A stretch of DNA of 64,000 bases from CAIYRG01 sp964446945 (lineage in GTDB: Bacteria > Pseudomonadota > Alphaproteobacteria > Micropepsales > Micropepsaceae), in assembly GCA_964446945.1 (NCBI GenBank), contig CAYUQO010000001.1:310001-374000 (forward strand), written 5' to 3'. The notes under the pieces are model-generated. The model saw only the letters and a list, made by a program, of their open reading frames with translations, did no database searches and had not been told where the DNA came from. This document shows positions 33,104 to 42,367 of this stretch, piece by piece. The translations under genes and the position numbers were made by a program. Numbering within the stretch: position 1 is the first letter of the stretch; each line of letters begins with the position of its first letter.

Positions 33104-33601
33104 CTAGGCTCCTCCGAACAGAATGCCCGGATAGAGCTCCAGGCTCAGGACAACATCAAACAGCAGCCAGATCATCAGGGTGGCGGCGGCGGCGAAGCCG
33201 ATGCAGACGAGCAAAGGCCGCCGGCCCTGGATCAGCAGCGACGAAAATACATAGAGAGGCACGGCATAAAGGATTCCGATCAACAGCATCGCAGCGGCGA
33301 AACCTGCGATCCAGGCAACCGCGGCGAGCTGCTTCAGCACGGGATACCGTTTGACGGCGTCAAGCTTGTCCGCATCGCCGGCAGGATTGAGCCAGTGCAT
33401 CAGCGCGGCGCCGATCTTCGTGCGCGAGCGCGAAACCAGATCGAGCGAGACCAGGACGAGCATCACCCAGGCGACACCGGCCGGAACCGCGCGCGCATCG
33501 GGACTGTATTGATAGGCAGTCACAAGATAGACCGCGGTGATGGCCAGCAGGCCCATAGCGGGCATGTAGTCGGTGACCGGCGTGCCGAGAACGCGCTTCA
33601 T
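33104..33601 (-). CDS. tctB: Tripartite tricarboxylate transporter small membrane subunit (TctB)
   Basis: 165 residues with four membrane helices, the standard TctB layout (YMPAMGLLAITAVYLVTA, a central linker, then LKQLAAVAWIAGFAAAMLLIG, VPLYVFSSLLIQGRR and a final helix). The ATG at 33601 lies inside the end of tctA: ATGA overlap at 33598-33601. It works with TctA and a TctC binding protein to import a carboxylate using the ion gradient. Confidence 0.87.
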   Translation of the reverse strand: MKRVLGTPVTDYMPAMGLLAITAVYLVTAYQYSPDARAVPAGVAWVMLVLVSLDLVSRSRTKIGAALMHWLNPAGDADKLDAVKRYPVLKQLAAVAWIAGFAAAMLLIGILYAVPLYVFSSLLIQGRRPLLVCIGFAAAATLMIWLLFDVVLSLELYPGILFGGA

Positions 33602-35121
33602 GCTGCCTCTTTCTCCACCAGCATTTTGCGATTTGCCGCCTGACCCAGCATTGCGCGCACGATGGGAATGACGAGCAGCGCAATCGTGGCGGCGAGCAGT
33701 ACGGCGGAGATCGGCCGGTTGAGATAGATGCTCCACTTGCCATCGCTCATCAGCATCGACTGATGGAAATTGCGCTCGGCCGAGGCGCCCAGCACCAGCG
33801 CGATGACAATTGTCAGACGGGGATAATCGAAACGCACCATCAGATAGCCGATGACTCCGAAGACGGCCGTCACCACGACATTTTCGATGGTCATGTCGAT
33901 GGCATAAGACCCGGCGAAGGCGACGCACAGCACCAGCGGGGCGAGGATTTGCGCATCCAGCAGGGTGACGTATGACAGCGGCTTCACCAGCGTCAGTCCG
34001 GTGAACGACGCCAGGACGCAGGACGCAGTCAGCGCCCAGATCAAGCCGTAAATCTCGACCTGGTGGTCGCGCAGCAACAGCGGACCCGGCTGCATGCCAT
34101 GGACGATCAGGATGCCCATGAAGACGGCCATTTCGACCCCGCCGGGAATGCCGAAGGCGAGGGTGGGAATCAGCGAGCTGCAGTCCTTGGCGTTGATCGC
34201 CGCTTCCGGTGCGATGACGCCCTTGATGTTGCCCTTGCCGAAGCTGTCGCGGTCCTGCTCTTTGGCGGCTTGCACTGTCATGCTGTAGGAGAGAAACGAG
34301 GCGACAACCCCGCCGACTCCCGGAACTGCGCCCACCACTGTGCCGATCAGCGACCCGCGCAACACGGTCGGCCAATGGCGGAAAGTCTGCATCAGCCCGC
34401 CGGTCATTTTGGTGATCTTCACCGAGGCGGCATTGTTCGCGACCGACCCGCCTTTGACATAGAGATTGATCATCTCGGCGACGGCAAACAACCCGATCAG
34501 CGCCGGGACCAGATGCACGCCATCCCAGAGATATTCGATTCCGTAGGTGAACCGTTCCCCGCCGCTGACGTCGTTATAGCCGATAAAGGCCACCATCAGG
34601 CCGAAACCGCCGGTGATCAGGCCACGGAGCAATTTGCCGCGTGAGGTGGTGGAGACGATCACCAGTCCGAGCAGCGCCAGAAGGAAGAATTCGGGCGGCC
34701 CGAACAGCAGCACGATGTTTTTCGCTATGGGCAGGATGGCCAAGACCGAAACCGTGCCGATGATCCCGCCGATGGAGTTCGCGCTCGCCGCCGCGCCGAT
34801 AGCGAGGCCGGCTTTACCCTGCTGCGCCAGCGGGTAACCATCGATTGCCGTCGCGGCATTGGGTGCAGAGCCGGGCGTGTTCAGAAGGATTGCGGTGATC
34901 GAGCCGCCCATCGGCACTCCACCCATGACGCCGCCGGAAAGCGCCAGCGCGGTGAACGGTTCGAGGCCATAGGTCAACGGCATCAGCAGCGCGAGGGCGG
35001 CCGCCCCGCCAAGGCCGGGAATGGCGCCAAAAAACAGGCCGATGAACATGCCGAGTCCGAGAAAAGCCAGCTCCCGGAACTGGAGCAGCCCTTCGATGCC
35101 GTGCAGCCACATGTCGAGCAT
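33598..35121 (-). CDS. tctA: Tripartite tricarboxylate transporter large membrane subunit (TctA)
   Basis: 507 residues, about twelve helices. Signature regions: FGAIPGLGGAAALALLMPLTYGLEPFTALA, GGVMGGVPMGGSITAILLNTPGSA and a second GTVVGAVPGVGGVVASFLSY. This is the channel-forming subunit. 184 nt separate it from the TctC gene upstream; that gap contains a repeat. The likely substrate is a carboxylate related to the hydroxylase and dehydrogenase of this operon. Confidence 0.92.
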   Translation of the reverse strand: MLDMWLHGIEGLLQFRELAFLGLGMFIGLFFGAIPGLGGAAALALLMPLTYGLEPFTALALSGGVMGGVPMGGSITAILLNTPGSAPNAATAIDGYPLAQQGKAGLAIGAAASANSIGGIIGTVSVLAILPIAKNIVLLFGPPEFFLLALLGLVIVSTTSRGKLLRGLITGGFGLMVAFIGYNDVSGGERFTYGIEYLWDGVHLVPALIGLFAVAEMINLYVKGGSVANNAASVKITKMTGGLMQTFRHWPTVLRGSLIGTVVGAVPGVGGVVASFLSYSMTVQAAKEQDRDSFGKGNIKGVIAPEAAINAKDCSSLIPTLAFGIPGGVEMAVFMGILIVHGMQPGPLLLRDHQVEIYGLIWALTASCVLASFTGLTLVKPLSYVTLLDAQILAPLVLCVAFAGSYAIDMTIENVVVTAVFGVIGYLMVRFDYPRLTIVIALVLGASAERNFHQSMLMSDGKWSIYLNRPISAVLLAATIALLVIPIVRAMLGQAANRKMLVEKEAA

Positions 35122-35205
35122 GAGTTCGCGTCCTTACGCCTGCGGCACTGTCGCTCTCTCCCACTCCGGATGCATCAGGCGCAGCTCCGCGCCAAGAGAT
35201 CTTTT

Positions 35206-35278
35206 CGCGCCGCAGACGCGGCGCGGATGGGTCCCCTTCCCTCGCCTCGCTACGCGAGGCTCGCCGGGGATGACACAG
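35206..35278. repeat. Intergenic repeat, copy A
   Basis: Starts cgcgccgcagacgcggcgcg, continues gatgggt, a ccctcgc...gcgag hairpin-like part, and ends gatgacacag. A copy of the same layout (69 nt) is at 47666-47734; only the first ~27 nt recur at 37284-37310. Confidence 0.7.
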
Positions 35279-35305
35279 CAGCGATAGTGGGGAGACAGCG
35301 ACGGG

Positions 35306-36289
35306 TCAACCGGTGACGAGATATTTGCGCCATTTATCGAAAAACGCCTTCTGTTGCGCGATCAATTGCGCCGTTTCAGCTGGCGTGTGCGGGGTCATGC
35401 GCGTGTCGTTGTCCTTCGCCCATTTCGTCACCGTAGGATCGGCGAGCGATTTGGCCAGCGCTGCGGCAAGTACGTTCTGAATCGCCGGCGGCAATCCGGG
35501 AGGCGCGCCGATCAGCCGCTCGACACTGATCTGGTCAAGCTCCGGTTTGCCCAGTGCGGTGGCGTCGGGCACACCGGGAATGCTGGAATGCGCCTCGAAA
35601 CTCGCGAGGATGCGGACTTCACCGCCGTGCACAAATCGCATGGTGGTCGGGATGGCCGCGATCACCGCATCGGAATCGCCGCGAATGGCAGCAACGACGT
35701 AATCGACCGATCCCTTGTAGCCGCTGATGAGTTGGGTCCGGATTCCGAGCAGCTGTGTTCCGATCATGGTCGCTGCATAGGCGGTGCCTTCCGGACCGGT
35801 CACCGAGAGCTTCACCGGCCGTTTCGCGGAAAGCGCTTTCAGGTCGGCAAAACTTTTGAGTGGTGATTTGGCGCCGACGCTGATGGCGTAGCGCTCGCCC
35901 TCACCCATGGTCCCGATCCAGGAGAATTTGGCGAGGTCATAGGCGCCGGAGCCCTGCTGCTGCTGCAGGATGAACATGCCGGGGATATTGATGATCCCAA
36001 TGGAGTAACCGTCCGGCCGCGAGCGATAGAGCTGCGCAACGCCGCGGTTTCCGCCGCCGGCTGCGATGTTCACCGGGACGATGCTGACCTTGTTGGGCAG
36101 GTATTTTTCCATGACCGGCGCCACGACGCGGACATAGACGTCGAAGCCGCCACCTGGCGCGTAGGGAATAATGAAATTGATCGGCTTTGCCGGATACGCC
36201 GCCGCGCTGTACCCCGCGCGCGGCACGATCAGCGCCGGCGCTGCGATTCCGGCTGCAACGAGAAGTTCGCGCCGGGTCAGTCGGGCCAT
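35306..36289 (-). CDS. TctC-type (Bug) substrate-binding protein 1
   Basis: 327 residues from the ATG at 36289, with aggag ahead. A twin-arginine-like signal (LTRRELLVAAGIAAPALIV) leads to YPAKPINFIIPYAPGGGFD, the Bug family opening, then PGMFILQQQQGSGAYDLAKFSWIGT and ALGKPELDQI. Such proteins capture carboxylates in the periplasm for TctAB. Strongly similar along its length to the next gene, so a tandem duplicate. Confidence 0.9.
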   Translation of the reverse strand: MARLTRRELLVAAGIAAPALIVPRAGYSAAAYPAKPINFIIPYAPGGGFDVYVRVVAPVMEKYLPNKVSIVPVNIAAGGGNRGVAQLYRSRPDGYSIGIINIPGMFILQQQQGSGAYDLAKFSWIGTMGEGERYAISVGAKSPLKSFADLKALSAKRPVKLSVTGPEGTAYAATMIGTQLLGIRTQLISGYKGSVDYVVAAIRGDSDAVIAAIPTTMRFVHGGEVRILASFEAHSSIPGVPDATALGKPELDQISVERLIGAPPGLPPAIQNVLAAALAKSLADPTVTKWAKDNDTRMTPHTPAETAQLIAQQKAFFDKWRKYLVTG

Positions 36290-36311
36290 GTGATGCTCCT
36301 TGCCGGTTTCA

Positions 36312-37274
36312 TCAGACGTGCCGCAGGTAAGGTTTCCATCGCTCAAAAAACGCTTTTTGCTGCGCCACCAGAGCCGCGGTTTCCTGAGGGGTCCGGGAAG
36401 TCATTATGACATCGTTCTGTGCTGCCCAGGTAACGACTTTGCGATCCGCAAGCGCCTTCGCCAGGGCCTCGGAAAGAATGCCGCAGACGTTCCGGGGCGT
36501 GCCCGGTGGCGCGCCCACCGGGCGCTCCACTGTGAGCTGATCGAGTTCAGGTTTGCCCAGCGCAGTTGCATCGGGAATGCCGGGAATCGCGCTATGCGCC
36601 GCAAATGACGCGAGAATCCGGATCTGTCCGGAGCGGGCAAATTTCATCATCGTCGATGTTGCGGAAATCACGGCGTCGGAATCGCCGCGGATCGCCGCCA
36701 CGATGTAATCGCTGGAGCCGCGGTAACCGGTGATCAATTGCCGCCGCAGCCCGAGAACTTCGGTGCCGATGATCGCCGCTGCAGTCGCGGTGCCCTCAAG
36801 CCCGGTGACAGCAAATTTGATCGGACGCTTCGCCGATAAAGCGCGGACATCGGCAAAGTTTTTGAGCGGCGAATTGGCGCCGACCGCAAGCAGATATCGC
36901 TCGCCTTCGCCCATCGTGCCGATCCAGGAGAATTTCGCGAGGTCATAGGCATTGCTGCCTTGCAGCGCCTGTTCGATGAACATTCCGGGTACGTCGAAAA
37001 TCCCGATCGTGTAGCCATCCGGTTTGGCGCGATAGAGCTGACTGATCGCACGCGATCCGCTGCCTGCCGTGATGTTTACCGGAACGATGCTGACGCGGGC
37101 GGGAAGGTTTTGCTCCATCACCGGTCCGACATAGCGCACATAGGCGTCGAACCCGCCGCCCGCTGCGTAGGGAATGATGAACTGGATATTTCGCGCCGGA
37201 AATTTTTCCGCCGCGCGCAAACTTGCGCAGAACATTGTGCTGATCCCTGCGGCAATCATTGCGCGCCGGGTCAT
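36312..37274 (-). CDS. TctC-type (Bug) substrate-binding protein 2
   Basis: 320 residues from the ATG at 37274. Short signal MTRRAMIAAGISTMFCASL. It shares with its neighbour IIPYA(P/A)GGGFD, NAYDLAKFSWIGTMGEGERY, YIVAAIRGDSDAVI and ATALGKPELDQL. The 22-nt spacing and shared blocks indicate tandem duplication followed by divergence, perhaps to widen ligand range. A longer upstream start (37397) would run into repeat DNA and is rejected. Confidence 0.88.
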   Translation of the reverse strand: MTRRAMIAAGISTMFCASLRAAEKFPARNIQFIIPYAAGGGFDAYVRYVGPVMEQNLPARVSIVPVNITAGSGSRAISQLYRAKPDGYTIGIFDVPGMFIEQALQGSNAYDLAKFSWIGTMGEGERYLLAVGANSPLKNFADVRALSAKRPIKFAVTGLEGTATAAAIIGTEVLGLRRQLITGYRGSSDYIVAAIRGDSDAVISATSTMMKFARSGQIRILASFAAHSAIPGIPDATALGKPELDQLTVERPVGAPPGTPRNVCGILSEALAKALADRKVVTWAAQNDVIMTSRTPQETAALVAQQKAFFERWKPYLRHV

Positions 37275-37393
37275 AGAATCATTGGCGCCGCGGACGCGGC
37301 GCGGCTGGGTGGCCGGCCCGCACGCGGCGCCTTGCGCCGCGGCAGACTTAAAAGTTGCCGTGCAACGGCGCCCGGCCATGACACTGTTTGATT

Positions 37394-38638
37394 TCACGTC
37401 ACATCCTGGCGTCCGAATCCCGCCACACGTTTGTAATTGTCGGACAGCGCCTTCAGCTCACTCTGGCTGATATAGCGGTCGAGATCGTCGAAAGGCGCAT
37501 CTCCGGTCAGCTCTTCGACCTTGATGTTGATGAAGTCCGGCGGCGTGGTGCGATTGGTGAACACGATCTTTGTTGTTGCCGACAGGCGGGCGCTCTCATA
37601 GGCGTGCAATGCAGCCCCGGTGTCGTCGGAACTCTTGATCAAATCCGCGAGCACCCGCGCGTCGATCAGCGCCTGGGCGCAACCATTCGATCCGCGCTGA
37701 TACATCGCATGCGCGGCGTCGCCGGCCAATGTCACGCGGCCAAAAGTCCATTGCTTGACCGGATCGCGATCTACCATGGGATACTCCAGCAGTACTTCGG
37801 AATTGCGCAATAGGGCGGGAACATCCAGCCAGTCAAAGCGCCAGTTTTCATAAATCGATATGAAGTCTTCGAGCTTGCCGGGCTTGTTCCAGTCGTTCTT
37901 CGGCCGCCCGGCCATCGGCGCTTCCGTCGTCCAGTTGATGAGCTGATTTCCTTCGCCATCGACATTATCGATGATTGGATAGATCACGATCTTGCCGGTC
38001 CGGATCGAGCCGATGCGCAAGTATGTGTGTCCGTCAAGTATCGGTTTGCCGCGCGCTACCCCGCGCCAGGTATTGATGCCTTCGAATCCAAGCTCTTCAT
38101 GGGGATAGAATTGCCGGCGCACCGCGGAGTTGATGCCGTCGCAGGCAATGACAAAGCCGGCACGCACCGATGGGATGCTCTTTCCCGAGATCGTTTCCTG
38201 AAGGGCGATGGTGACACCGGTCGAATCCTGTTCGACGCCGAGGCATTTGCGGTTGGTCTGTATCGCATCGGGTCCAAGGCGCTCGAGCGCGCCATTGTAC
38301 AGGATCGTGTGCAGCCGCCCGCGATGGATACCGATTTCGGGAAACGGATAGCCGGCGCGCAAACCGCGCGGTTCTTTGTAAATGAGTTGGCCAAAGCGGT
38401 TGAAGAACGCGCTGTCGTAATTCTCGACCCCGGCGGCGGTGAGTTTATCGCGCAGGCCGAGCGCCGAAAGCTCCCGCATCGCGTGGGGAAGAATGGTGAT
38501 TCCAACGCCGAGCTCTTTCACCTCCGGCGCGACTTCAAACACCCGACTCTGGATGCCGCGCTGATGCAACCCGATGGCGAGTGCGAGCCCTGCGATTCCG
38601 CCGCCGATGATGACGATATCTGTATTCGCAGCACTCAT
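37394..38638 (-). CDS. FAD-dependent aromatic monooxygenase (class A, PhzS-like)
   Basis: 414 residues. FAD motif DIVIIGGGIAGLALAIGLHQRGI at the N-terminus; FVIACDGINSAVRRQFYP (DG motif) and GRVTLAGDAAHAMYQRGSNGCAQALID (GD motif with the GSNG variant seen in PhzS-like proteins). These hydroxylate aromatic acids using NAD(P)H and O2. Its ATG overlaps the TGA of the dehydrogenase gene (ATGA, 38635-38638). Substrate unknown; the neighbouring carboxylate transporter suggests an imported aromatic carboxylate. Confidence 0.88.
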   Translation of the reverse strand: MSAANTDIVIIGGGIAGLALAIGLHQRGIQSRVFEVAPEVKELGVGITILPHAMRELSALGLRDKLTAAGVENYDSAFFNRFGQLIYKEPRGLRAGYPFPEIGIHRGRLHTILYNGALERLGPDAIQTNRKCLGVEQDSTGVTIALQETISGKSIPSVRAGFVIACDGINSAVRRQFYPHEELGFEGINTWRGVARGKPILDGHTYLRIGSIRTGKIVIYPIIDNVDGEGNQLINWTTEAPMAGRPKNDWNKPGKLEDFISIYENWRFDWLDVPALLRNSEVLLEYPMVDRDPVKQWTFGRVTLAGDAAHAMYQRGSNGCAQALIDARVLADLIKSSDDTGAALHAYESARLSATTKIVFTNRTTPPDFINIKVEELTGDAPFDDLDRYISQSELKALSDNYKRVAGFGRQDVT

Positions 38639-39627
38639 TGTTTCTTGAGAGCTTCCGGATTGGCGACATTTGTTGGGTGGCCGTCGAGAAAGGCGAGAAT
38701 GTTGCCGATCGCGCGGGTGTAAAAGTCGCCCAGTCCTTCGACGGTTGTAAATCCGACATGTGGCGTCAGCACGGTATTCGGCAAATCGCGGAAAGGGTTG
38801 TCGGGCGGAAGCGGTTCGGTGTCGTAGACATCCAGCGCGGCAAAAATCCGTCCTTCGCGCAGGGCGGCGATCAGCGCCGTTTCATCGACAATCGGGCCGC
38901 GGGAGGTGTTGACCAGGATGGCGCCTCTTTTCATCCGATTGAGTTCGGAGGCGCCGACGAGACCGCGCGATCGCGGTCCGAGGACGAGATGGATTGTGAC
39001 CGCATCGGCCTGGGCGAATAGCTCATCCTTCTCGACGCGTTCCGCACCTGCCGCCTTAGCCTTTTCGGCTGTCAGATTGGGGCTCCATGCGATCACGCGC
39101 ATGCCGATCGCCTGGGCATAGCGCGCCATATAGGCGCCGATGCGGCCCAGCCCGACGATGCCCAGAGTGCGGCCCTCAAGGTTGATTCCCGGCGGGATGC
39201 CCTCCTGGAATTTTCCGGCGCGGATAGCAGCGTCGCCGGCAGGAATCTTGCGCGCCGCCGCCATCAGCAATGCGAGGCTCATTTCGGCAGCGGGGGCGGG
39301 CGAATGGCCGCCGGTGGTGAATGTGCAGACAATGCCTCGCCGGGTGCACGCCTCCTGGTCGACATTCGGCGCCCGCGTGCCGGTGAGCGACATCATTTTC
39401 AGCCGCGGAAGGCGATCGATCAGGGAAGCGGAAAAGCGTGAACGTTCGCGCGTCAGCAGCAGGACGTCAAAATCCTTGAGATCCCGGACGGCGTCCCGTT
39501 CGGCATCGGCGCCGTAATGGCGGTGGAAGAATTTGATCTCGGCGTGCGCCTCGAGCTTTGACCAGTCGGCGACCTGGCGCGCCGCCCGTTGCCAATCATC
39601 GATCACGGCGACCCGGATGGCCGTCAT
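38635..39627 (-). CDS. D-2-hydroxyacid dehydrogenase
   Basis: 330 residues, aggag upstream of the ATG at 39627. Rossmann NAD motif LGIVGLGRIGAYMA, catalytic Arg in LVNTSRGPIVDE, acidic partner in DVYDTEPLPP, and a His in LTPHVGFTT, the standard set for the SerA/GyaR family. A GTG six bases earlier is possible. First gene of the seven-gene leftward operon ending in eutA-like. It would reduce or oxidise a 2-keto/2-hydroxy acid made during carboxylate catabolism. Confidence 0.9.
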   Translation of the reverse strand: MTAIRVAVIDDWQRAARQVADWSKLEAHAEIKFFHRHYGADAERDAVRDLKDFDVLLLTRERSRFSASLIDRLPRLKMMSLTGTRAPNVDQEACTRRGIVCTFTTGGHSPAPAAEMSLALLMAAARKIPAGDAAIRAGKFQEGIPPGINLEGRTLGIVGLGRIGAYMARYAQAIGMRVIAWSPNLTAEKAKAAGAERVEKDELFAQADAVTIHLVLGPRSRGLVGASELNRMKRGAILVNTSRGPIVDETALIAALREGRIFAALDVYDTEPLPPDNPFRDLPNTVLTPHVGFTTVEGLGDFYTRAIGNILAFLDGHPTNVANPEALKKQ

Positions 39628-39814
39628 CTTCACGCTCCTTATTTAACGTCTGAAATCCGGTTTAATGTCATTGAAGCTGAAATTCCAGCAACCGGGTGTC
39701 TCAGGGCGTGTCTGGTTGCGCTGACGCTCGCGCGGGCCCCAGGCTGGCCGTGGCGACGGGCGGGCTTGCCAGCCATTCAGGAAACTGACAGACCCGCACA
39801 ATATAAATAATGGA

Positions 39815-40468
39815 ATGATTCTCGGCTGTGAGGTTCCGGTGATCCGTCCGGTGGTGGATTTGGAGGCATTGCGTCGTGCGGAAGTACAGCACGACCCCTT
39901 TCCCTATCTGACGGTGCCAAACTTCATTCGCGCTGAAGCCTTCGACGAGGTCAGCACGGGGTTTCCCGAGATCATGCATCCCGGAAGCTTTCCTCTCATG
40001 GGTTTACGTTATGGCGCCGGGTTTTCCGCTCTGGCGGAGGATCTGGCCGCACCCGAACTGGCCAAAATCGTCAGTGAGAAGCTGAGGGTGGAGCTGGATT
40101 CCAAGCCGACGATGATCACCGCCCGGGGTCAAAGCAGCGACGTCATTGACGGCAAGATCCATACCGACAGCCGGACCAAGCTGGTCACAGCACTCATTTA
40201 CATGAACGACAATTGGGAAAGCGACAAAGGCAGGCTTCGCCTGCTGCGTTCGCGCGACAGCCTCGACGATATGCTGACGGAAGTGCCGCCGGAGAAAGGC
40301 GCATTGTTGTTGTTCCGGAATGATCCAAATGCCTGGCACGGCTACGAACCTTTTTCCGGGCCGCGGCGGGTGGTGCAGCTGAACTGGGTGACCAGCAATT
40401 TCGTCGTTCAGCGGGAACAGTTCCGTCATCGCATCAGTGCCTTTTTCAAGGGGCGCCAAAAAGCATGA
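39815..40468 (+). CDS. 2-oxoglutarate/Fe(II)-dependent oxygenase family protein
   Basis: 217 residues. Facial triad His116-x-Asp118 (GKIHTDSR) and His175 (AWHGYEPF), with Arg184/185 placed to hold 2-oxoglutarate, as in the prolyl-4-hydroxylase-like superfamily. Surrounding strands ALIYMNDNW and KGALLLFRNDPNAW also match. Its stop overlaps the start of the next gene (ATGA at 40465-40468), so it is coupled to the 631-residue unknown protein. The substrate may be a peptide, lipid or sugar; none is indicated by sequence alone. Confidence 0.82.
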   Translation: MILGCEVPVIRPVVDLEALRRAEVQHDPFPYLTVPNFIRAEAFDEVSTGFPEIMHPGSFPLMGLRYGAGFSALAEDLAAPELAKIVSEKLRVELDSKPTMITARGQSSDVIDGKIHTDSRTKLVTALIYMNDNWESDKGRLRLLRSRDSLDDMLTEVPPEKGALLLFRNDPNAWHGYEPFSGPRRVVQLNWVTSNFVVQREQFRHRISAFFKGRQKA

Positions 40469-42360
40469 CGCTGCCGATCGAGACATTCAGCAATGTCGCG
40501 GGCGGAAACGCGTTCTACAAAGCCATCACGCATCCGCTGGCGTTCGCGCCCGCGCGCGAACTGGTGGCGAAGCTTGAGTCCTTTGAATCAGTAGCGCTGT
40601 ACGATCCGCACGGGCTGCTGGCCGGATTTGACGCGTTCTTCGCGCTTGACAGGATCAGGATTGCAGGCGTGTTCGTTCAGAACGCGGAACATATCGGGCG
40701 GGAATTCCGCGGACACTCCGCGCGCCCTGTCACCGAGCTGAGCGACGTTGCCGCGGCCTCGGTGTTTGTGGCCGGATTTGATACGAAGCAGACGGAATTT
40801 CACCTGCGCCGGTTGGCGGGCTGCGCGGAAATCCTGTCCTTCGATTCTTTACGTCTGCCCGATCAGATGCTGTCGAACCACGCGCGCTATCTCGACAATC
40901 TGAATTTCGCCACCAACTTTGCGTTTTTCCGTGACGCGGGCGGGCATCATACCCGCCTGACCACAGTCAATTATTGGGCCGGTTATGGCGGCAAACCGGA
41001 AGCCATCCATTTCATTCTTTTCGCCGGGGATGGTGGTGTGATCGCGCAATGGGCGGCAGCGATGCCAGCCGCGAATGGTTCAATAGCGGTTGACAGCGCC
41101 GACATTCGCAAGCGCTTTGATCTGCCGCCCTTTACCGGTCAGCTCTTCATGCATGTCGTGGGTGCGGCGGGTCACGAGGTGGTCAAATACGCGCTGGACA
41201 CCTATGGCGACAGCGCCGATATCCTCTCCTGCACGCATGATGCCAATTCCTGGCCTGCAGATTTGTATGCCGGCCTGCCTGCGCCCGATACGGAGGAAGA
41301 GGTCGTGCTATGGGTGCAGAATTCGCATCCCACGCCGATCGCCCGCGGTGAAATCGGTTTGAACCTGATGGGCGATGATGCAATCGCCTTGCTCGACCGT
41401 GAAATCGCGCCATATGCGACCGATCGCCTGAGTGTCGCGGAATTGCTGCCGCAGGCCCGCTGGCCGCAACAAATCGAAATTCGCGCCGGCAAGCATTTCG
41501 TGCGTCCCCGATATGAAGTGTTGACCAGGACGCGTGTCCGTATCGCCCATCCCAATGTCGAGCGGACGGACCTGCGCCCAGATCCCAATCTGCCCGGTTT
41601 GACGCCGACGCTCGGCAAGGGATTCATCCTGCCTGCACCGGTGATGCCGCTCGACCGCTTTAGCAGCGCAGTGCTTCCGACGCCGATGTCCACCTGCCAG
41701 AACAATCTGCCGGTGAAGCTGGCGATCTATGATCCGGAAGGCGAACAGGCGGTGGAATTCAGCTTTGGAGAGATCGGCCGCCGGCAATCGCTGGCGCGAA
41801 CCGCCAATGAGTTCCTGAACGGGCACATCCGTGGTGGTTACGGTCATATGGAGCTGAGCTATGATTTTGCTGCCGGCAGCGAAGCGGATGGCTGGCTGCA
41901 TGCGCTGTTTCGCTTCAAAGACCTCAAGACGGGGCATGCGGCCGAAACCAGTTTCGGCGCCCATATTTTCAACACGCTGGTGACATACAAAAGCGAACCG
42001 CAGTCGTACAAAGGTCCGCCCCCCGGGCTTTCGACGCGACTGTTCCTGCGTGTTGGCGCGGGACGCGCCCGGAGCTTCTGTCACCTGATTTATCCGGCCT
42101 CGCTGCCGTGGCATGCAAAGTCCAACACCGATCTCATATTGATGTCCGGCGAGGGCAAGGAGGTTGCGCGCCACAATGTGCAAATTGCCTGCGGCGGTTC
42201 TCTGCTGTGGCAGGTCCATGAGATGTTCAGCGCGGGCGAACGGCGCGACGCGGGCGACGCCTGTTATGTCGTCGTGCGCGACGCGACCTGCCGCTTATTC
42301 GGCTATCACGGTCTGACAACAGATCAGGCGTTCAGCCTGGATCACATGTTCGGATTCTGA
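40465..42360 (+). CDS. Conserved-looking 631-residue protein of unknown function
   Basis: No signal peptide and no membrane helix, so probably cytoplasmic. The N-terminal ~130 residues contain alternating strands with YDPHGLLAGFDAFF and VFVAGFDT, reminiscent of a Rossmann-like NAD or nucleotide fold without a clear glycine loop. The middle has NYWAGYGGKPEAIHFILFAGDGG, HVVGAAGHEVVKYALDTYGD and SCTHDANSWPADLYAGLP. The C-terminal half has several beta-rich segments, including FGAHIFNTLVTYKSEPQSYKG. I recognise no family. It is coupled by overlap to the 2OG oxygenase and followed 7 nt later by an ELM1-family gene, so a joint process, possibly in envelope or surface glycan chemistry, is suspected. 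Confidence 0.75.
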   Translation: MTLPIETFSNVAGGNAFYKAITHPLAFAPARELVAKLESFESVALYDPHGLLAGFDAFFALDRIRIAGVFVQNAEHIGREFRGHSARPVTELSDVAAASVFVAGFDTKQTEFHLRRLAGCAEILSFDSLRLPDQMLSNHARYLDNLNFATNFAFFRDAGGHHTRLTTVNYWAGYGGKPEAIHFILFAGDGGVIAQWAAAMPAANGSIAVDSADIRKRFDLPPFTGQLFMHVVGAAGHEVVKYALDTYGDSADILSCTHDANSWPADLYAGLPAPDTEEEVVLWVQNSHPTPIARGEIGLNLMGDDAIALLDREIAPYATDRLSVAELLPQARWPQQIEIRAGKHFVRPRYEVLTRTRVRIAHPNVERTDLRPDPNLPGLTPTLGKGFILPAPVMPLDRFSSAVLPTPMSTCQNNLPVKLAIYDPEGEQAVEFSFGEIGRRQSLARTANEFLNGHIRGGYGHMELSYDFAAGSEADGWLHALFRFKDLKTGHAAETSFGAHIFNTLVTYKSEPQSYKGPPPGLSTRLFLRVGAGRARSFCHLIYPASLPWHAKSNTDLILMSGEGKEVARHNVQIACGGSLLWQVHEMFSAGERRDAGDACYVVVRDATCRLFGYHGLTTDQAFSLDHMFGF

Positions 42361-42367
42361 GGCGCCA

